40,439 nucleotides of DNA from positions 1 to 40,439 of the forward strand of contig NZ_PYWI01000032.1 in assembly GCF_003049575.1 (NCBI RefSeq). The letters are read 5' to 3'. This document shows positions 24,288 to 35,903 of this stretch, one piece after another. A model generated the notes under the pieces. The model saw nothing but the letters and a program-made list of their open reading frames with translations. It was not told where the DNA came from and made no database searches. The position numbers and the translations under genes were made by a program. This stretch comes from Lysinibacillus parviboronicapiens. GTDB taxonomy: Bacteria; Bacillota; Bacilli; Bacillales_A; Planococcaceae. Within the stretch, counting starts at the first letter, position 1. Each line of letters starts with the position of its first letter.

Positions 24288-25914
24288 TTTGTGATGCCTC
24301 CAATACTTTTACCTTTTGTTGCAAGAAATGGATGATGTTGCTAATATGTTCCGTCTCAGTATAAGGAGAAATTGAAAAGAATTTTGCTGCAGCAACCGGT
24401 ATTTGTTGTTTAGTATCACTAGCGCTAACAGTACATACACGTGTTGTATCACCGAAAAATACTTCGTCGCGGCCTTCTCCTAAAATTTCAAATAAAGAAG
24501 CGTTTATAGCATTTATATATTCTAGCTGATCTTGTGTATAGCTACCTGCTTGTTCAGAGGCCCAATTAAAGTCTTTAGGATACAAACGATAGGCTGTTAC
24601 AGGACCAATATTTGCTTCATTGACTACTTGTATCATAGGAAGTTTTTCAGCTAATTGCTTACGGAAGGCTAAATTTACACGCACATAATTAGCTAAGATT
24701 TGTTGGTAGCCTTCTTTTCCGAATGCTTGCAAAGCAGCATAGATTGCAATGGAGCTGCCCATTCGAGAACACTCTAATGTATAACCTGTATGATATGAAC
24801 CATAGCCTCGATTGCCTACATATGGTGTATCAAAGTCATCGATGTCCAGTAATCGTAAATTTTTACCTTCTTTTATTAAGAATAAGCTTGTTAAATAAGG
24901 AGTTTGTCCAAGCTTTTGGAAGTCAAAGCAAAGGCTATCGGCAATGGCAAGATGTTGCATACGCTCATGAATTTGTAGTAGACCTTGTAAGACATCCTCT
25001 TCAAAATGAAGCGGGTTTTTCTTGAAATCGTAATCATTGAAGAAGGCATAGAAGCCACCTAGTGCTGAATCAGCATGTATATGTATTGATTGTAAGTCGT
25101 ACTTTTTCTCAAGGTTTGTCGTAACTTCTTTGATTGCTTGTACATCATCAATGGCGAATTGATCTGTAGCACCTGTAGTAGCAACTACATAAACAGGGAT
25201 GCCACCATTTTCAATAACCTCTGTCATGCGAGCTTGCAAATCTTGAACATCCATTGAATGATCTTTCCCAGCCTTCACACGAATTAAATGCTTGCTACCA
25301 ATACCAACTGCTTCAATCGATTTTAATAAGCTGTAATGAGCATTTTCTGAGGCAAAGCAATATAAATTATTTGGCACACCCTCTTCTTTGGCCTGAGGGA
25401 ATTGTTTAGCAATAGCAAGTCGTAGCCCGCTGAATACAGCACCTTGTCCGCCCCAAGTTGTATAACCAAAGCTTTGTGTAAAGTCATAACCTACTAACTT
25501 CGACATCATCGCAACAACCTTAACCTCACATTCTGCTGCAGCTGGCCCGTAAACATCCCACAGATTGTTCCCGTTTAGTAAGGCATTTGTAAACTGACCT
25601 AATACGCCAGGAATGCTTGCCATTGGTAAAACATTCGTAACAAAGTTGCGTGTATGGTAAGGATGTCCTTGCATCAGTTGTGTTAAATCGTCAACGACTT
25701 GATCAAGGCCTACTCCTGATGTTGGTACTTGGTTGTCCTGCATCAATTCTTGATAAAAATTGGCAGAGCGCTCTTTCATCGGGCCAAGTGTTGTTTTTTG
25801 GGGATTCTTTAAGTTATCTAATGAGGTTACAATTTTCTCTAATAGTGAAAGAAAATTCTCTCTTTGTTCGATATTTCCATCTTCACTCTGGAAAAGTTGC
25901 TGAATTTGTTTCAT
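24271..25914 (-). CDS. PLP-dependent group II decarboxylase
   Basis: Group II decarboxylases remove CO2 from amino acids such as glutamate, aspartate, tyrosine or 2,4-diaminobutyrate. About 547 residues from ATG 25914 ([14 protein letters not shown]); ATGs at 25923 and 25920 lie too close to the AAAGG. Fold marks: [53 protein letters not shown] and the PLP lysine in [15 protein letters not shown]. In most members the residue before that Lys is His; here it is Gln. This resembles putative pyridoxal-dependent aspartate decarboxylases (PanP-like) more than GadB, but the substrate is not certain. First of two overlapping genes with a chemoreceptor. Confidence 0.85.
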   Translation of the reverse strand: MKQIQQLFQSEDGNIEQRENFLSLLEKIVTSLDNLKNPQKTTLGPMKERSANFYQELMQDNQVPTSGVGLDQVVDDLTQLMQGHPYHTRNFVTNVLPMASIPGVLGQFTNALLNGNNLWDVYGPAAAECEVKVVAMMSKLVGYDFTQSFGYTTWGGQGAVFSGLRLAIAKQFPQAKEEGVPNNLYCFASENAHYSLLKSIEAVGIGSKHLIRVKAGKDHSMDVQDLQARMTEVIENGGIPVYVVATTGATDQFAIDDVQAIKEVTTNLEKKYDLQSIHIHADSALGGFYAFFNDYDFKKNPLHFEEDVLQGLLQIHERMQHLAIADSLCFDFQKLGQTPYLTSLFLIKEGKNLRLLDIDDFDTPYVGNRGYGSYHTGYTLECSRMGSSIAIYAALQAFGKEGYQQILANYVRVNLAFRKQLAEKLPMIQVVNEANIGPVTAYRLYPKDFNWASEQAGSYTQDQLEYINAINASLFEILGEGRDEVFFGDTTRVCTVSASDTKQQIPVAAAKFFSISPYTETEHISNIIHFLQQKVKVLEASQIEYSH

Positions 25915-26324
25915 TTTCATCATCCTTTATAGTTCATATTTCGCTAGTGTGTCTGGGATAATAGGACATTTTGCTAAAATTATAATAACATATTATTTAA
26001 GAAAATATATTAATGTTTGCCTGAAATATTAAATTTTGACATTTCTTAATAATCTAACTAATTAGAGAAGGATGATTTAGAAAGAACAGTAATGATGATA
26101 AAAAATTTTTTAGCATGAGGGAGTAGCGGTTTTTACTTAAAAAGGGGAGGGCGACGACTTACACTCACTTCAGATACCTTAATTCTAAACCAACGATAAG
26201 TTTTAAACTCAAAGTTGATTACAATAATTTTATTGAGAATATTATTATCTGATTATTAACTGAAATCATATGAAGCCTATTTACTAATGAGGTTTTTATT
26301 ATTTACATAACATGGCTTTGAATT
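25915..26324. other. Intergenic region upstream of the decarboxylase
   Basis: About 400 AT-rich bases between the decarboxylase and the deacetylase terminator. I see no gene, RNA or clear regulatory site; a promoter for the decarboxylase must lie here but none stands out. Confidence 0.4.
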
Positions 26325-26371
26325 AAAAAAGGCTGTCCCTGTTTGAAATTAATAATTGGGATGGCCTTTTT
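26325..26371. terminator. Terminator of the deacetylase gene (two-way)
   Basis: AAAAAGGCTGTCCC pairs with GGGATGGCCTTTTT (two mismatched positions), with U-tracts on both strands. It ends 45 bases after the deacetylase stop. Confidence 0.8.
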
Positions 26372-26416
26372 AATCACTATCACAAAAAGTAATATCTTGG
26401 AACGTAGTTGATGCTA

Positions 26417-27130
26417 CTAATCTTCTATACTTACAAAATTTTTGAGCTCATTCACTGTCACAAATCTATAACCATCTTTAGTGAGTGCTTGTAAAATACC
26501 CTCTACGGCTTGTAGTTCATTACCAGTGTCATCATACATGGGATGCATCAAAATAATGGACCCTGGTTGGATATTCTCCATTACATAATTGATCTTTTCT
26601 TTAGCTGTCGAATAGTACGTATCTGGCTCCAAATTCCACGTGATGGTGTCCCGCTTATTTTTATTTAAGTAATAAGGGAAACCAATTAATTTTTTGCAAT
26701 AAGGTGGTCGAATAGCAATTTCATCAGTATAACCGATGCTTTGAATCAGTTGATCGGTTTTTTCAATTTCTTCTTTTATAAAAGAGTTACTTTTGAACAC
26801 CATTGGTTTATGTGAGTAAGTGTGATTACCGATTTGGTGACCTGCCCTGACGATTTTTTGTGCTGCTTCTGGATTCTCCTCTATCTCGCTTCCAATAAGA
26901 AAGAATGTTGCCTTCGCATGGTATTGGTCTAATATAGGCAGCAGTTCATTGACGTTTTCTGTTGGGCCATCATCAAATGTTAAAGCGACAACTTTTTCAT
27001 TTGTATCTATATGTGCCGTTATTTCTCCAAACAGTTGATATGTTCGAGCATTCATTAGTTTGTATGTGCCTAATACTAAAATAATAGTGAACAACACACC
27101 AATAGATATATAGAAGATTTTCTTTTTCAT
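26417..27130 (-). CDS. Polysaccharide deacetylase (NodB domain), membrane-anchored
   Basis: Such enzymes remove acetyl groups from peptidoglycan or chitin-like sugars outside the cell. 237 residues: an N-terminal signal anchor (FYISIGVLFTIILVLGTY) followed by a NodB domain. Catalytic motifs: VVALTFDDGPTENVNEL (metal Asp and base), GHQIGNHTYSHKPM (metal His pair), RPPYCKK and PGSIILMHPM. RPPYC replaces the usual RPPYG, a change in the loop after the motif-3 proline. Substrate unknown; peptidoglycan is most likely. Single gene with ribosome binding site GAAAGG. Confidence 0.88.
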   Translation of the reverse strand: MKKKIFYISIGVLFTIILVLGTYKLMNARTYQLFGEITAHIDTNEKVVALTFDDGPTENVNELLPILDQYHAKATFFLIGSEIEENPEAAQKIVRAGHQIGNHTYSHKPMVFKSNSFIKEEIEKTDQLIQSIGYTDEIAIRPPYCKKLIGFPYYLNKNKRDTITWNLEPDTYYSTAKEKINYVMENIQPGSIILMHPMYDDTGNELQAVEGILQALTKDGYRFVTVNELKNFVSIED

Positions 27131-27385
27131 TTATGCAACCAACCTTTCTAACGGTATTGTTATTTCTTATGCAAGGTTCAACCTGTTTTATTACGTTAGT
27201 CAATGAGGTCTTTGTTCACTAGATAAGTTAGCTAGTTTGTTGCTGTCCTAAGCTTTGATTCGAGTGACAAAGTTTGCTGGTGCGCTGCTGTATTTTTTGC
27301 AGTGGATGATTGGTTATATAATACTCAATTCGTTATTACAATGAATCATAACAATATATTGCCATGTAAGAACAAGGGGGGGTTT

Positions 27386-28258
27386 ATGTTGTCCAGTGAT
27401 TATAGTTTATCTGAAGACCAGCCTAAGAAAAAACGAGTACGCAAAAAATGGTTTGTTATTGCTTTGTGTATAGTAGTAGTCAGTTGTGTAATAATTACTA
27501 ATTTGCCTGTCGTAGCCTCGTTCTTAGATAAATCTAAGGAGCCTGATTTTAGTGTCTACAAAACATTTGTTGGTCAAACAATTGAAAACGATTTCGGGCG
27601 TTTGACATTAAATGAGGTGATGATGGATGATAATCAAATATTACTTAATGCAACCTTTGAGCCAGTAGAGGATTTAGATTTCGACTATCAAGTTTTTTTC
27701 ATTCCACAAGTATTGGTGAATGGTCAGAATTTTACAGTTCGGAATGGTGGTCAGACCATTGCACAAACTGATTCAATCTATACGATATATAACAGTGTAA
27801 AGATGAGTGAGTTACCGCAAAATGAAAAGCTAAAACTTGAAATACGCTATAACGATTGGAATTGGGAAAAGCCGATTGATAAACCGTGGGTATTTAGAAT
27901 AGAGGCTTTACAAGAGCAATTGCTAGAAGATAGAATAATTTTTTCTGTGGACAAAGCAATTACGCTAAATGATGGTCAAGTAATTAAGGTAGAAAAGGTT
28001 GTTTCAACACCGATTTCTACTACCATATACTTTCAGTCAACACAAAGCTTACAAGAATCTATTGCATTTAACATTTTATCTGAGTCTGGAAAAACATGGC
28101 GTTATGATTCTTCTTATCCTTTAAATGAAGAGCATACACAGTGGGGAATCCGTTTCGATGCGCTGTATTTGAAGGATAAAATGTATGAGTTAATACCTGT
28201 CGAAACAGGTGATAGAGATAAAGAACTTGGTCCAGTAATTAAAATTGGTGAGAAATAA
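27386..28258 (+). CDS. DUF4179/DUF5643-type membrane protein
   Basis: About 290 residues. A basic cytoplasmic start (EDQPKKKRVRKKW), one membrane segment (FVIALCIVVVSCVIITNLPV) and a long extracellular beta-rich part, beginning GQTIENDFGRLTLNEVMMDD and containing NQILLNATFEP. This is the layout of DUF4179 proteins, many of which are encoded after an ECF sigma factor and may be anti-sigma or envelope proteins. No sigma factor gene is adjacent. I start at ATG 27386 because AAGGGGGGG lies just upstream; a longer frame from 27302 has no such site. Confidence 0.7.
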   Translation: MLSSDYSLSEDQPKKKRVRKKWFVIALCIVVVSCVIITNLPVVASFLDKSKEPDFSVYKTFVGQTIENDFGRLTLNEVMMDDNQILLNATFEPVEDLDFDYQVFFIPQVLVNGQNFTVRNGGQTIAQTDSIYTIYNSVKMSELPQNEKLKLEIRYNDWNWEKPIDKPWVFRIEALQEQLLEDRIIFSVDKAITLNDGQVIKVEKVVSTPISTTIYFQSTQSLQESIAFNILSESGKTWRYDSSYPLNEEHTQWGIRFDALYLKDKMYELIPVETGDRDKELGPVIKIGEK

Positions 28259-28373
28259 CTATGAGAATTTACGTTTAACAGTGGAATCTTGACTTACAGA
28301 GAAAATTTACAATATCTTAATCTAACCTAATAAATATTCCATGTACTATTACTATATATGACATGGAAAGTAG

Positions 28374-29543
28374 TTGAAACATTTGCGAAAGATAGTGGAG
28401 ATTTTTCTCGTTTCCTTTAAATTAGGTTGTACTTCTTTTGGTGGTCCAACTGCACATTTAGGATATTTTCAACATGAATATGTGCAAAATCGACAATGGT
28501 TAACTGACAAAGAATATAGTAATTTGGTTGCGCTCAGTCAATTTTTACCAGGTCCTGCATCGAGTCAGGTGGGAATGGGGATAGGCCTACTACGGGGTGG
28601 GTTGCTAGGGAGTATTGCTTCTTTTATTGGATTTACCTTGCCCTCTGTGCTGCTATTAATGGTTTGCGCTTATTTTTATGCACACAAAGAAATAGACATG
28701 AACTGGATCCATGGCTTAAAATTAGTGGCTGTTGCAATTGTTGCACAAGCGGTTTGGGATATGTCAAAGAAGTTAATTCCCAGCCTTCGACACTTTTTAA
28801 TCGCCTTCTTGGCACTAGTAGTATTGCTTTTATGGATGCATCCATTTGCTCAAGTGGTTGTTATTTTTGCCTCAGTTTTAGTGGGCTTTAAATTATTTAA
28901 AGAAAGCACGACAAACAGAGACTCGGAGGGCATTAGATTACCAATCTCAAAAACAATGGGGATGCGTTTTTTATTACTATTTATAATTTTACTCATCGGG
29001 TTACCTGTAGCTAGTTCACTATTTAACTATGAATGGCTCCAGATAATAGAAAAATTTTATGTCTCAGGAGCTTTAGTTTTTGGTGGGGGTCATGTTGTAC
29101 TACCACTACTAGAGGTACAGTTTGTGCAAAGTGGCTTATTACGTTCATCTGATTTTATAACTGGTTATGGCATTACACAGGCTATGCCCGGACCATTATT
29201 CACATTTGCTTCTTATATAGGCATGATTATTGGTGGAATTCCTGGCGCACTTGTCGCCACAATTGCCATTTTTCTTCCGGCATTTTTACTAATAATTGGT
29301 GTCCTCCCGTTTTGGTTTACAATTAGTCGTACAACAGGATTGAAAGGTGCGATGGCTGGTGCCAATGCAGCAGTAGTCGGCATATTAGCGGCTGCATTTA
29401 TACAGCCAATCGTAACGCAAACAATCCAAGGTGGCCTGGACGTATTTATTGTTATAGGTTTTTTAGTACTCTTAATTCGTTGGAAGATCCAGCCGTATTT
29501 ACTTGTACTATTAGGGATTGGCGTAGGGGTTGTTTTTTATTAG
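28374..29543 (+). CDS. chrA: Chromate transporter (CHR family)
   Basis: CHR proteins are membrane transporters; ChrA-type members export chromate. 389 residues with two homologous halves of about 190, each with five to six hydrophobic segments. Both halves have the family motif: TSFGGPTAHLGYFQHEYVQN and GLLRGG in the first, and LVFGGGHVVLPLLEVQFVQ with AMPGPLFTFASYIG in the second. TTG 28374 is the start, with GGAAAG upstream. Chromate specificity is by family only. It stands where lepA often lies in Bacillus relatives, directly before hemW. Confidence 0.92.
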   Translation: MKHLRKIVEIFLVSFKLGCTSFGGPTAHLGYFQHEYVQNRQWLTDKEYSNLVALSQFLPGPASSQVGMGIGLLRGGLLGSIASFIGFTLPSVLLLMVCAYFYAHKEIDMNWIHGLKLVAVAIVAQAVWDMSKKLIPSLRHFLIAFLALVVLLLWMHPFAQVVVIFASVLVGFKLFKESTTNRDSEGIRLPISKTMGMRFLLLFIILLIGLPVASSLFNYEWLQIIEKFYVSGALVFGGGHVVLPLLEVQFVQSGLLRSSDFITGYGITQAMPGPLFTFASYIGMIIGGIPGALVATIAIFLPAFLLIIGVLPFWFTISRTTGLKGAMAGANAAVVGILAAAFIQPIVTQTIQGGLDVFIVIGFLVLLIRWKIQPYLLVLLGIGVGVVFY

Positions 29544-29582
29544 GCACTATAAAGGAGATTTTTAATTTATACATTTTTTCAC

Positions 29583-29624
29583 AAAAATCAAAGCCACTAC
29601 ATTTCTAATGGTTTTGATTTTTTT
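29583..29624 (+). terminator. Terminator after the chromate transporter
   Basis: AAAAATCAAAGCC pairs with GGTTTTGATTTTT, with a U-tract of seven. Confidence 0.82.
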
Positions 29625-29752
29625 GCATGTCATTAAATCAACAGTGTAAAGATTATCTCATAATTCTATCTAGATGGATTCATAGCGTTCTCCTTAACGA
29701 TTGTTTATAATGGGGAAATGGAAAAGGACTTAACAAGAAAGAAGGGATAGTC

Positions 29753-30898
29753 ATGGCACGGGGTGTTTACATTCATATTCCTTTTTGTCATCAAATCTGC
29801 AATTATTGCGATTTCAATAAATTTTACTTTAAAAATCAACCAGTAGATGAATATATAGAAGCACTTGGCAAGGAAATGGCCCTTGCGACTAAAAAGCATC
29901 CTAATAGTTTTAACCAGATAGAAACGATTTTTCTTGGCGGTGGGACGCCTACTGCATTGTCACCTGAGCAATTAGAGAGACTACTCAATCTCATTCGCAC
30001 GTATATTCCGATGCACAGTGTGACAGAATTTACATCAGAGGCCAATCCCGATGAACTGTCTGAGGCTAAAATGCGAGCACTGTATAAAGGCGGTGTTAAT
30101 CGCTTAAGTATGGGTGTGCAGTCATTTGATCAAAACTTACTAAAAAAAATTGGTCGCACACATAGCAATGTACATGTCTATGAAACGATAGCATTAGCTA
30201 AAGAGGTTGGTTTTCAAAACATTAGTATTGATTTAATGTATGGCTTGCCTGGCCAAACGATGGCGCAATGGACGGACTCATTAGAAAAAGCTTTTGCGCT
30301 CGATTTACCCCATTTTTCAGCCTACTCACTTATAGTGGAACCAAAAACGATTTTTTATAACCAGTATGCAAAAGGTAAGCTGAACCTACCTACAGAAGAT
30401 TTAGAAGCGGAAATGTACGATGTGCTTATGCAAGAAATGGAGGCGCATGGTCTTCAGCAATATGAAATTAGTAATTTCGCACAACCTGGTTTTGCTTCAA
30501 CACATAACAACATTTATTGGGAAAACGACGAATATGCTGGTTTTGGGGCAGGAGCACATGGCTATTTGGGTGGTTTACGCTATTCCAATCATGGACCATT
30601 AAAAAAATATATGGATGCAGTAGACGCTGGAGAATTACCTATTGTGCACAAACATGCAGTAACAGATGCTGAAAAACGTGAAGAGCAAATGTTTTTAGGG
30701 CTACGTAAAACGGCTGGCATTTCTCATAATATATATGAAGAGAAATTTAAAGAGACTATGCAAATGCATTATGGGCCAGTCATTGAAAAGTTAGTTTTAG
30801 ACAACCTATTGGAACATGATGATGTCGGAATTCGTCTTACGCGAAAAGGCCGTTTTGTAGGAAATGAAGTTTTTCAACAATTTTTATTAGAAGATTGA
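29753..30898 (+). CDS. hemW: HemW radical SAM heme chaperone
   Basis: Heme chaperone of the radical SAM family, formerly called HemN in Bacillus; it binds heme and hands it to target proteins. 381 residues. The start GVYIHIPFCHQICNYCDFNK has the CxxxCxxC iron-sulfur motif (C12, C16, C19). It also carries FLGGGTPTALSPEQLERLL and RLSMGVQSFDQNLLKKIGRT of the family. The fourth Cys typical of coproporphyrinogen oxidase HemN is absent at the usual site, as in HemW. ATG 29753 follows GAAGGGA. First gene of the hemW-hrcA cluster; a CIRCE-controlled promoter follows, so hrcA can be expressed apart. Confidence 0.93.
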   Translation: MARGVYIHIPFCHQICNYCDFNKFYFKNQPVDEYIEALGKEMALATKKHPNSFNQIETIFLGGGTPTALSPEQLERLLNLIRTYIPMHSVTEFTSEANPDELSEAKMRALYKGGVNRLSMGVQSFDQNLLKKIGRTHSNVHVYETIALAKEVGFQNISIDLMYGLPGQTMAQWTDSLEKAFALDLPHFSAYSLIVEPKTIFYNQYAKGKLNLPTEDLEAEMYDVLMQEMEAHGLQQYEISNFAQPGFASTHNNIYWENDEYAGFGAGAHGYLGGLRYSNHGPLKKYMDAVDAGELPIVHKHAVTDAEKREEQMFLGLRKTAGISHNIYEEKFKETMQMHYGPVIEKLVLDNLLEHDDVGIRLTRKGRFVGNEVFQQFLLED

Positions 30899-30907
30899 GC
30901 GATTCCA

Positions 30908-30936
30908 TTGACAGAAAATGTGGGATTTGATAACTT
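30908..30936 (+). promoter_or_regulatory. Sigma-A promoter of the dnaK operon
   Basis: TTGACA, 17 bases, TAACTT, directly upstream of the CIRCE element and just after the hemW stop. Confidence 0.8.
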
Positions 30937-30946
30937 AATAATAGTA

Positions 30947-30973
30947 TTAGCACTCCTCTTAGTCGAGTGCTAA
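30947..30973 (+). promoter_or_regulatory. CIRCE operator (HrcA binding site)
   Basis: TTAGCACTC, nine bases, GAGTGCTAA: a perfect match to the CIRCE consensus. It lies between the promoter and hrcA, so HrcA represses its own operon, with release on heat shock, as in B. subtilis. Confidence 0.97.
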
Positions 30974-30987
30974 CAGAGGTGATAATC

Positions 30988-32019
30988 ATGCTTACAAATC
31001 GGCAATTACAGATATTACAAGTCATCGTAGACGACTTTATTACGTCTGCACAGCCGGTAGGTTCTCGCCAAATCTCAAAAAAACAAGAGATTACATTTAG
31101 TCCAGCCACAATTCGAAACGAAATGGCGGATTTAGAGGAATTAGGTTTTTTGGAAAAAACACACACTTCCTCTGGTCGAGTGCCTTCGGAAAAGGGGTAT
31201 AGATTTTATGTAGATCATTTGTTGAATCCTCAAGGTATAAACTCTAAGGATATTCAACAAATTCAATCAATTTTCAATGAACGTTTAGTAGAAGTCGAGC
31301 AAATTATCCGAAAGTCTGCCAATATTTTATCGGAGCTGACATCGTATACGTCGATACTATTAGGACCTGATGTACAAAGACATCGAGTGAAACGCTTTTC
31401 CATCGTACCACTTTCAAGTGATACAGCAGTAGCGATTATCGTTACGAATAACGGGCATGTTGAAAATCGCATGTTTAGTTTACCACCTCATATTACCGCT
31501 TCTGAGCTTGAGAAGATGGTTAATATCTTAAATGAGCGCTTAGTCGGCGCGTCACTAGATGAAATCCAAAAAAAACTTGAAGCTGAAGTACTTGCTGTGT
31601 TACAGCAGCATATACAATCAGCCGATGATTTTATTCATTCCCTTGTATCAGCAACGATGCATAATTCGGAAAGTAAGATTTTTTATGGCGGTAAAACAAA
31701 TATGTTCAACCAACCGGAATTCCACGATTTAAATAAAGTCCGTATGATTATGGATTTGATGGAAAGGACCAGCCAAGTGCAGTCGCTCTTCCATCCGAAT
31801 GAATCAGGTATTCATATACGTATAGGCTCAGAAAATAAGCAGTTGGAGATGGAGAACTGTAGTGTCATTACGACCACTTATTCAATTGGTGAAGAACAGC
31901 AGGGTGCCATCGCTATTATTGGCCCGACCCGTATGGATTATAAGCGTGTTGTTGCTTTACTAGACGTAATACGCATGGATTTATCACAGGCCTTTACGAA
32001 GAATCGTAGTGATTATTAA
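30988..32019 (+). CDS. hrcA: Heat-inducible transcription repressor HrcA
   Basis: Represses class I heat-shock genes by binding CIRCE; its folding depends on GroEL. 343 residues from ATG 30988 ([20 protein letters not shown]) with GAGGTGA upstream; an in-frame GTG at 30967 lies inside CIRCE and is less likely. N-terminal winged helix (1-75): [20 protein letters not shown] and [20 protein letters not shown], with [14 protein letters not shown]. The GAF-like and inserted domains follow (about 100-330). First gene after the CIRCE promoter. Confidence 0.97.
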   Translation: MLTNRQLQILQVIVDDFITSAQPVGSRQISKKQEITFSPATIRNEMADLEELGFLEKTHTSSGRVPSEKGYRFYVDHLLNPQGINSKDIQQIQSIFNERLVEVEQIIRKSANILSELTSYTSILLGPDVQRHRVKRFSIVPLSSDTAVAIIVTNNGHVENRMFSLPPHITASELEKMVNILNERLVGASLDEIQKKLEAEVLAVLQQHIQSADDFIHSLVSATMHNSESKIFYGGKTNMFNQPEFHDLNKVRMIMDLMERTSQVQSLFHPNESGIHIRIGSENKQLEMENCSVITTTYSIGEEQQGAIAIIGPTRMDYKRVVALLDVIRMDLSQAFTKNRSDY

Positions 32020-32030
32020 GGAGGATTCAA

Positions 32031-32606
32031 GTGACTGAAAAAACCGAAAACAAAGAACTTGTACAAGAAGATGTACAAGTTGAAAACGAATCAACAGAAA
32101 CAGAAGCTCAAGCAGTAGTAGAAGAGCAGGTAGAACTAACGATTGAAGAGCAATATGAAGCAAAGCTAGCAGAATTACAAGCAAAATTAGATGACGAAGA
32201 AAATCGTCACTTACGTTTACGTGCAGACTTCGACAACATACGTCGTCGTCAGCAAGTTGAACGTGAGGCAGCTGAAAAGTACCGTGCGCAAAATTTATTA
32301 ACAGATTTATTGCCGGTATTAGATAATTTTGAGCGTGCTCTACAAATCGAACCTACTTCTGATGAAGCTGCATCAATCGTGAAAGGCATTGAAATGGTGT
32401 ACCGTTCACTTATCGAGGCAACTGAAAAAGAAGGATTACAGGTCATTAAAGCAGAAGGTGAGCAGTTTGACCCAAATGTTCACCAAGCTGTTATGCAAGA
32501 ACAAGATAGTGAAAAAGAGACGGGTGTTGTCGTACGTGAACTTCAAAAAGGCTATATTTTGAAAGATCGTGTATTACGCCCAACAATGGTATCTGTTAAC
32601 GAATAG
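32031..32606 (+). CDS. grpE: Nucleotide exchange factor GrpE
   Basis: Helps release ADP from DnaK. 191 residues, starting at GTG 32031 with AGGAGG upstream. The acidic N-terminus (about 1-45) and coiled coil ([20 protein letters not shown]) are followed by the family motif [14 protein letters not shown] and the C-terminal beta domain with [18 protein letters not shown] and [12 protein letters not shown]. Eleven bases after hrcA. Confidence 0.97.
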   Translation: MTEKTENKELVQEDVQVENESTETEAQAVVEEQVELTIEEQYEAKLAELQAKLDDEENRHLRLRADFDNIRRRQQVEREAAEKYRAQNLLTDLLPVLDNFERALQIEPTSDEAASIVKGIEMVYRSLIEATEKEGLQVIKAEGEQFDPNVHQAVMQEQDSEKETGVVVRELQKGYILKDRVLRPTMVSVNE

Positions 32607-32660
32607 TCATAGCACTATTTAATAAATTAAATTAGTTAACGAACGCACCAATGCGTTTAA

Positions 32661-34523
<1,863 letters not shown>

Positions 34524-34545
34524 TTTCAAATAACACAGTAAAGTG

Positions 34546-34584
34546 AAAAAGCCAAAGACCGCTTGCGGCTTTGGCTTTTCTCTT
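34546..34584 (+). terminator. Terminator between dnaK and dnaJ
   Basis: AAAAAGCCAAAGACCGC pairs with GCGGCTTTGGCTTTT, across a 2-base loop, with a U-rich tail. It splits the operon so that dnaJ would depend on readthrough or its own promoter. Confidence 0.88.
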
Positions 34585-34760
34585 TACAAGATAAAAAATA
34601 AAAACAGAGTCAAAGTATTCAAGCCACTACTTTTAGATGCTCTAATACTAGAAGAGTGCGGAGCGGCATGAATTAGCTTTTCATATGATGAAAAAATAGA
34701 AGCAGTTTTTATAACTGCATGTTACAATAGATTTTATGCAAAAAGAGCGGAGTGTGAATC

Positions 34761-35882
34761 ATGGAGAAACGCGATTACTACGAGGTGCTTGGTTTAACAA
34801 AATCGGCTTCAAAAGATGACATTAAAAAAGCATACCGTAAACTATCAAAGCAATACCATCCTGATCTTAACAAAGAACCAGGTGCAGATGAAAAATTCAA
34901 AGAAATCGCTGAAGCTTATGAAGTTCTAAGTGATGAACAAAAGAAAGCGCGCTATGACCAATTTGGCCACGAAGATCCAAATGCAGGTTTTGGTGGTGGC
35001 TTCGGTGGCGGAGGCGGCTTTGGCGGCTTCGAGGATATTTTCAGCTCATTCTTTGGCGGAGGTGGCCGTCGTCAAGATCCGAATGCACCACGCAAAGGCG
35101 ATGACCTACAATATCGTATGAACATTAAATTTGAGGAAGCAATTTTTGGTAAAGAAACAGAAATTGAAATTCCAAAAGATGAAACATGCGATACATGTCA
35201 TGGTTCTGGAGCTAAACCTGGTACGACACCTGAGACATGTTCAACATGTAATGGAGCAGGGCAAGTGAATCAAGCAGTAGACACACCTTTCGGTCGTATG
35301 ATGAATCGTCGTGCTTGTTCGACATGTCATGGTACAGGTAAAATCATTAAAGAAAAATGTTCAACTTGTCGTGGGGAAGGTAAAGTCCAAAAACGTAAAA
35401 AAATCAAAGTTACAATCCCAGCAGGTGTTGATGATGGTCAACAAATCCGTGTTTCTGGGCAAGGTGAACCAGGTATCAACGGTGGTCCAGCAGGTGACTT
35501 ATATATTATGTTCCGCGTACAAGGGCACAACGAATTTGAACGTGATGGGGACGATATTTATTACGAATTAAAACTAACATTCCCACAAGCAGCTCTTGGA
35601 GATGAAATTGAGGTTCCGACTGTCCACGGTAAAGTGAAATTACGTATTCCTGCAGGGACACAATCAGGTGCTCAATTCCGCCTAAAAGATAAAGGTGTGA
35701 AGAATGTACATGGCTACGGCACAGGTAACCAATATGTGACAGTCAAAGTTATCACGCCAGAAAAATTAACTGAAAAACAAAAGCAATTATTACGTGAATT
35801 TGCAGAAATTAGTGGCGATATTCCAGAAGAACAAGGAAGCTCGCTGTTTGATAAAATCAAGAAAAAATTCCAAGGTGAATAA
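34761..35882 (+). CDS. dnaJ: Chaperone DnaJ (Hsp40)
   Basis: Co-chaperone that delivers substrates to DnaK and stimulates its ATPase. 373 residues. J domain with HPD ([20 protein letters not shown]), a Gly/Phe-rich region ([17 protein letters not shown]), four CxxCxGxG zinc motifs ([40 protein letters not shown]) and a C-terminal peptide-binding domain. ATG 34761 has GAGCGGAG upstream, somewhat weak. TACAAT near 34724 is a possible -10 of its own promoter. Confidence 0.98.
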   Translation: MEKRDYYEVLGLTKSASKDDIKKAYRKLSKQYHPDLNKEPGADEKFKEIAEAYEVLSDEQKKARYDQFGHEDPNAGFGGGFGGGGGFGGFEDIFSSFFGGGGRRQDPNAPRKGDDLQYRMNIKFEEAIFGKETEIEIPKDETCDTCHGSGAKPGTTPETCSTCNGAGQVNQAVDTPFGRMMNRRACSTCHGTGKIIKEKCSTCRGEGKVQKRKKIKVTIPAGVDDGQQIRVSGQGEPGINGGPAGDLYIMFRVQGHNEFERDGDDIYYELKLTFPQAALGDEIEVPTVHGKVKLRIPAGTQSGAQFRLKDKGVKNVHGYGTGNQYVTVKVITPEKLTEKQKQLLREFAEISGDIPEEQGSSLFDKIKKKFQGE

Positions 35883-35903
35883 TAAGAGGAGCTGAAGAGC
35901 TAC

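Noticed and set aside
30967..30987. GTG 30967 as hrcA start
   Set aside because: It lies inside the CIRCE operator; ATG 30988 follows GAGGTGA and gives the family N-terminus.
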